A stretch of 64,000 nucleotides of DNA, taken from NCBI RefSeq assembly GCF_003054555.1, contig NZ_CP026304.1, positions 4,464,001-4,528,000 on the forward strand, written 5' to 3'. Positions within the stretch are counted from its first letter, which is position 1; every line of letters starts with the position of its first letter. Under the pieces are notes generated by a model. It searched no databases, had not been told where the DNA came from, and saw nothing but the letters and a program-made list of their open reading frames with translations. Of the stretch, positions 61,217-64,000 are shown one piece after another. A program made the translations under genes and the position numbers. This DNA comes from Streptomyces lunaelactis. GTDB taxonomy: Bacteria > Actinomycetota > Actinomycetes > Streptomycetales > Streptomycetaceae.

Positions 61217-61953
61217 AACCCGAACGGGAAGATCCCCGTCCCCCCGAGCTGGAGGCGCTGCTCGAAGCGGCGAGCCGCCCCGGCGCCCTCATTTTTCCGG
61301 CTGCCGAGGAGCAGGCGCTCCAGGCCTTCCGTACGGCCCATGAGAAGGGCGTGCACGCGGCGCCGCTGCGGTGGCGGCGCAGACGGGACGACTGGCGGCC
61401 CGCCGGGGAGCGTCGCCGGGCACGGTCACTCAAGGCGCTGCTGGCGGGTGTCGTCGCGGCGGCGGCGCTCGGCGGGGTCGCGGTTGCAGCGGGAGAGGGT
61501 GCCATCTCGTCGCCGTTCGGTGGCGACGCGGAGCCGAAGCCGGGGCGGAACGCGCCCACGGTACCCGGCGCGGGCGAGGAAACGGCTGGTGACGGGGGCG
61601 GGGAGCGGGCGCCACAGCGTTCGGCGAGGCCCATCCCGTCGGACTCGCACGACTCCCCGGCGGAGCGATCGGGCACGGCGCAGGACATCGTCGCGCACTG
61701 CCGCGTCTACCTGTTGGCAGTGGAGCGGCAGGGCAAGGCGCCTGGGGACGCGGCCATGACCCGCCTTGAGGAGGCGGCGGGCAGCCGGGAGGCCGTACCG
61801 GCCTACTGTGAGCAGCTGTTGGCGGGCGAGCAGCAGGGGAGTACCGGCTCGAGCCCGGCGGAGAAAAGTCCGGAACAGCCCGAAAAGCCGGGGAAGAAGG
61901 ACGCTCCGGGATCGGCCGGCCCAGGCGCAGCGCCAGACTTCGAAACAGGGTGA
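61213..61953 (+). CDS. Membrane partner of the ECF sigma factor (putative anti-sigma)
   Basis: This 246-residue protein has a cytoplasmic helical N-terminus (residues 1-70) rich in Arg, one transmembrane helix (about 74-94) and an external Pro/Gly/Ser linker with two Cys (AHCRVYLL, AYCEQLL) and a charged tail. Translational coupling to an ECF sigma gene and a single-helix topology fit an anti-sigma factor. No zinc-binding HxxxCxxC motif is present, so it is a non-canonical one, if it is one at all. Confidence 0.72.
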   Translation: MKPEREDPRPPELEALLEAASRPGALIFPAAEEQALQAFRTAHEKGVHAAPLRWRRRRDDWRPAGERRRARSLKALLAGVVAAAALGGVAVAAGEGAISSPFGGDAEPKPGRNAPTVPGAGEETAGDGGGERAPQRSARPIPSDSHDSPAERSGTAQDIVAHCRVYLLAVERQGKAPGDAAMTRLEEAAGSREAVPAYCEQLLAGEQQGSTGSSPAEKSPEQPEKPGKKDAPGSAGPGAAPDFETG

Positions 61954-62023
61954 CGCCCACCTCGGCTGTCCGCATCGTCTTTCAAGTCCGCACGCGGGAT
62001 CGAGTGGCCGGCGGCTATGGCGC

Positions 62024-62809
62024 TCAGGACATGGACTGTGCCGCCGAGGCCGGAGGCGTACGGCTCACCGTCCGGCCCAACGCGGCCGCGGCCCGCGCGA
62101 ACTTGGCGGCGTCCACCACGGCCGCACCACCCAGGTCGTTGTTGAAGTACACATACACTTCGTCCTCGTCCGGCCAGGCGTCGGCGATGCGTCGGGCCCA
62201 GGATTTCAGCGCTTGACGGCCGTAGCGCGGCGGCGGCCCGGCGATGCCGCCGTGAAACCGCACGTACCCCCATGACGCGGTACGCCACAGTGGCGTCACC
62301 GGGCGGGACCCTCGATCCGCCCAGCACAGGGCGCTGCCGTGCCGTTCCAGCACCGCCCGGAGCTCCCGCTCCGCTCCCCACCATGAGGTGTGGCGGAATT
62401 CAACGGCCACCCGAACCGTGTCGGGGAAGCAGCTCAGGCAGGCGTCCAGAGCCGCGATGTCCTCCCGGAAGTTGGGCGGCAGTTGCAGCAGGACGGGCCC
62501 GAGCCGGTCGCCGAGGCCCTCGGCACGATCCGTCAGCCGGCGCACCGGCTCCTCGGGGTCGCGCAGCCGCTTCAGATGGGTCAGATAGCGGCTGGCCTTG
62601 ACCGCCATGACGAACCCCTCGGGCGTCCGCTCCCGCCAGGAGGCGAAGATCTCTGTGGTGGGAAGCCGATAGAAGGCATTGTTGTTCTCGACGGTGGCGA
62701 AGTGCCGGGCGTACTCCTCCAACCACAGCCGCTGCGGTTGCCCGGGCGGGTAGAGAACGCCGCGCCAGTCCTTGTACTGCCAGCCTGAAGTTCCGACGAG
62801 CATGGGCAT
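62024..62809 (-). CDS. DUF72 (YecE-like) family protein
   Basis: This 261-residue TIM-barrel protein starts MLVGTSGWQYKDWRGVLYPP and has TVENNNAFYRLPTTEIFASW, GFVMAVKASRYLTHLKRL, VLLQLPPNFRED, RVAVEFRHTSWW and DEVYVYFNNDLGGAAVVDAA, the ordered DUF72 blocks. Its biochemical role is unknown. The start at 62809 is chosen; an ATG six codons upstream is possible. Confidence 0.9.
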   Translation of the reverse strand: MPMLVGTSGWQYKDWRGVLYPPGQPQRLWLEEYARHFATVENNNAFYRLPTTEIFASWRERTPEGFVMAVKASRYLTHLKRLRDPEEPVRRLTDRAEGLGDRLGPVLLQLPPNFREDIAALDACLSCFPDTVRVAVEFRHTSWWGAERELRAVLERHGSALCWADRGSRPVTPLWRTASWGYVRFHGGIAGPPPRYGRQALKSWARRIADAWPDEDEVYVYFNNDLGGAAVVDAAKFARAAAALGRTVSRTPPASAAQSMS

Positions 62810-62944
62810 GGTCCGATCCCTGCCCATGAGGCATGGGATATATCGCCTTATTCGGGATGCTCCCCTCCCTGGTCGTCCCCTGCCCGCCGGTGCTCCGGGC
62901 GCCGTGGGAGCAGGCTTTTGGCATGGCCATCAAGGATGAACTGG

Positions 62945-63616
62945 CTATTTCACCGCGGCCAGCGTCGCGTAGACCACGACGTTGCCCTGGTAGCCGGTGT
63001 GCTCGGAGTAACCGCCGCCGCAGGTGATCACCCGCAGTTCGGGCAGGTCGGAGCTGCCGTAGACCTTCTCGTCCGGGAATTCCTTCTTGTCGTAGACCTC
63101 CACGGCGTCAACGGCGAACACCGCCGTGCGCCCGTCTGCGCGACTGATCTCGATGGTGTCGCCCTTGGCCAGGGCACCGAGGTCGTGGAAGACGGCGGGG
63201 CCGGTGCGCGTGTCCACGTGTCCGGCGGTGACGGCTGTCCCTGCTGAGCCGGGAGCCGTGCCGTCGCCGTACCAGCCGGCAAGGCTGGGGTTGTCGGCAG
63301 GCGGGGGCCGTAGCGCCCCCGCCGCGTCGAGGTCCAGTCGTGCCATGGGGGCGTCGACGCCGATGGCGGGGACCTGAAACCGGACCGGATCCGAGGGGGG
63401 CAGCGGCTGGACGGCGGGGAGCGCGGCTGAGGCGGTGCCGCTGGGAGCGGGCCGTACAGAGGTGGAGAAGGCCTGGGCAGCCGAAGGCTGCGGTGGCTGT
63501 TCGTCGCGTGCCACGTTGATCACCAGCACGGTGCCCGCCACCAGGGCACAGGCCAGAAACTTGGCCGAAGGGATGAAGGAGTGTGGGGAAGCGCTGGTCT
63601 GGTGCCCGGTTTCCAT
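62945..63616 (-). CDS. Class F sortase
   Basis: This 223-residue protein has an N-terminal signal anchor (FLACALVAGTVLVINVA) and a sortase beta-barrel: IGVDAPMARLDLDAAGALRPP, TAGHVDTRTGPAVF with His133, and LRVITCGGGYSEHTGYQGNV with Cys199. The usual catalytic Arg after the Cys in other sortases is replaced here by Gln/Gly (GYQGNVVVYA), a pattern I associate with one Streptomyces class F subgroup. It would anchor or polymerise surface proteins; no LPXTG substrate is visible. Confidence 0.85.
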   Translation of the reverse strand: METGHQTSASPHSFIPSAKFLACALVAGTVLVINVARDEQPPQPSAAQAFSTSVRPAPSGTASAALPAVQPLPPSDPVRFQVPAIGVDAPMARLDLDAAGALRPPPADNPSLAGWYGDGTAPGSAGTAVTAGHVDTRTGPAVFHDLGALAKGDTIEISRADGRTAVFAVDAVEVYDKKEFPDEKVYGSSDLPELRVITCGGGYSEHTGYQGNVVVYATLAAVK

Positions 63617-63713
63617 CGCGGTTGAGCCTCTGCTTCGCAGCGGGTGGGGTGGGGCCCTCGCGGCCCCCGGATCGACGCGGTGTCCGGGGGCCGCCGTGGC
63701 GGGAGTTGGGCGG

Positions 63714-63998
63714 TCAGGTTCGGACACCGCTCGGGCGGCGGCGCATCCTGACCACAGCCCCGGCGGCAGCTCCAGCGAGGAGCGCACCGCCCAGGGCGAG
63801 CTGCGTACCCTTGCCGTCGGTCCCGAAACCGGCGTCGACCGCGCCGCTCGGGGTGCGGGCGGTGATCTCGTGCGTATCGGTGACCTTGACCCGCGGTGGG
63901 CACTTCACGGTGACTGCGTGGATGCCGGGCCCGGTCTCTTCCGGGACCTGGAACTGCCCGGTGAGCACCCCCGCCCTGTCACCTGCGAACAGGTGGAA
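63714..63998 (-). CDS. C-terminal end of an exported protein (partial)
   Basis: The visible 94 codons read GVLTGQFQVPEETGPGIHAV, then TVKCPPRVKVTDTHEITART and a C-terminal helix ALGGALLAGAAAGAVVRMRR with a basic tail. It is a membrane-anchored surface protein whose N-terminus lies beyond the window. It is directly upstream of the sortase gene on the same strand. The anchor has no LPXTG sequence. Confidence 0.7.
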   Translation of the reverse strand, partial: FHLFAGDRAGVLTGQFQVPEETGPGIHAVTVKCPPRVKVTDTHEITARTPSGAVDAGFGTDGKGTQLALGGALLAGAAAGAVVRMRRRPSGVRT

Positions 63999-64000
63999 CG

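Noticed and set aside
62945..63998. Sortase with a neighbouring LPXTG substrate
   Set aside because: The adjacent exported protein ends with a hydrophobic helix and basic tail but shows no LPXTG or LAXTG in the visible sequence.

Overview
The window is high-GC actinobacterial DNA and reads as Streptomyces. Third codon positions are almost all G or C, GTG and TTG starts are common behind GGAGG-type ribosome sites, and many families are typical of the genus: twin-arginine secreted enzymes, a SpoIIE-type phosphatase with its own ATPase domain, F420/PPOX proteins, DUF2637, DUF6126, an ECF42 sigma factor, a class F sortase and a secreted phospholipase A2. The left end carries aspS (3' end) and metG, so this is chromosome rather than plasmid. 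No rRNA, complete tRNA, CRISPR array, transposase or phage gene was seen.

Layout. 1-5.4 kb: aspS end, secreted intradiol dioxygenase, a frameshifted DUF2637 membrane gene with a small partner, an L,D-transpeptidase-like lipoprotein, metG. 5.5-9.5 kb: an OmpR-type two-component pair, then a frameshifted, repeat-rich VWA-domain gene. 9.6-16.6 kb: PhoX-type phosphatase behind a PHO box, an APC permease, an S4 RNA-binding protein, a PPOX/F420 enzyme and a lamin-tail secreted protein. 16.8-18.7 kb: a small accessory block holding a permease remnant, an excisionase-type HTH plus AbiEii-like nucleotidyltransferase pair, palindromic operators and a tRNA-Gly-like 3' fragment. 18.9-28.2 kb: membrane nuclease-family protein, quinone oxidoreductase, FUSC protein, MarR/DoxX pair, an internally deleted FMN reductase and a DrrAB-type ABC exporter.

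28.3-38.7 kb: a truncated regulator, universal stress protein, the CE1759/CE1758 flavin pair, DUF6126, DUF4239, 2,4-dienoyl-CoA reductase, PadR, a CmtR-like ArsR regulator coupled to a cation diffusion facilitator, a phosphoribosyltransferase and a HAD phosphatase. 38.7-50.8 kb: GH27 alpha-galactosidase with two NPCBM domains, phospholipase A2, SpoIIE/ATPase phosphatase, a protein-arginine deiminase family protein, a PP2C phosphatase and a PLP enzyme. 50.8-64 kb: truncated HD-domain and FAD-oxidase remnants, GNAT, a mycothiol-isomerase-type protein, a PGRP amidase with FG-GAP repeats, an ECF42/DGPF operon, a second L,D-transpeptidase-like lipoprotein, an ECF sigma factor with a membrane partner, DUF72 and a class F sortase at the right edge.

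Three themes recur. Convergent genes are often separated by strong hairpins that lie inside the last codons. Several genes survive only as C-terminal remnants directly against an intact neighbour. Two genes with low-complexity GC-rich segments contain net one-base-loss frameshifts, which may be real decay or sequencing error. The best candidate for an under-described system is the HTH/nucleotidyltransferase pair at 17.0-18.5 kb.
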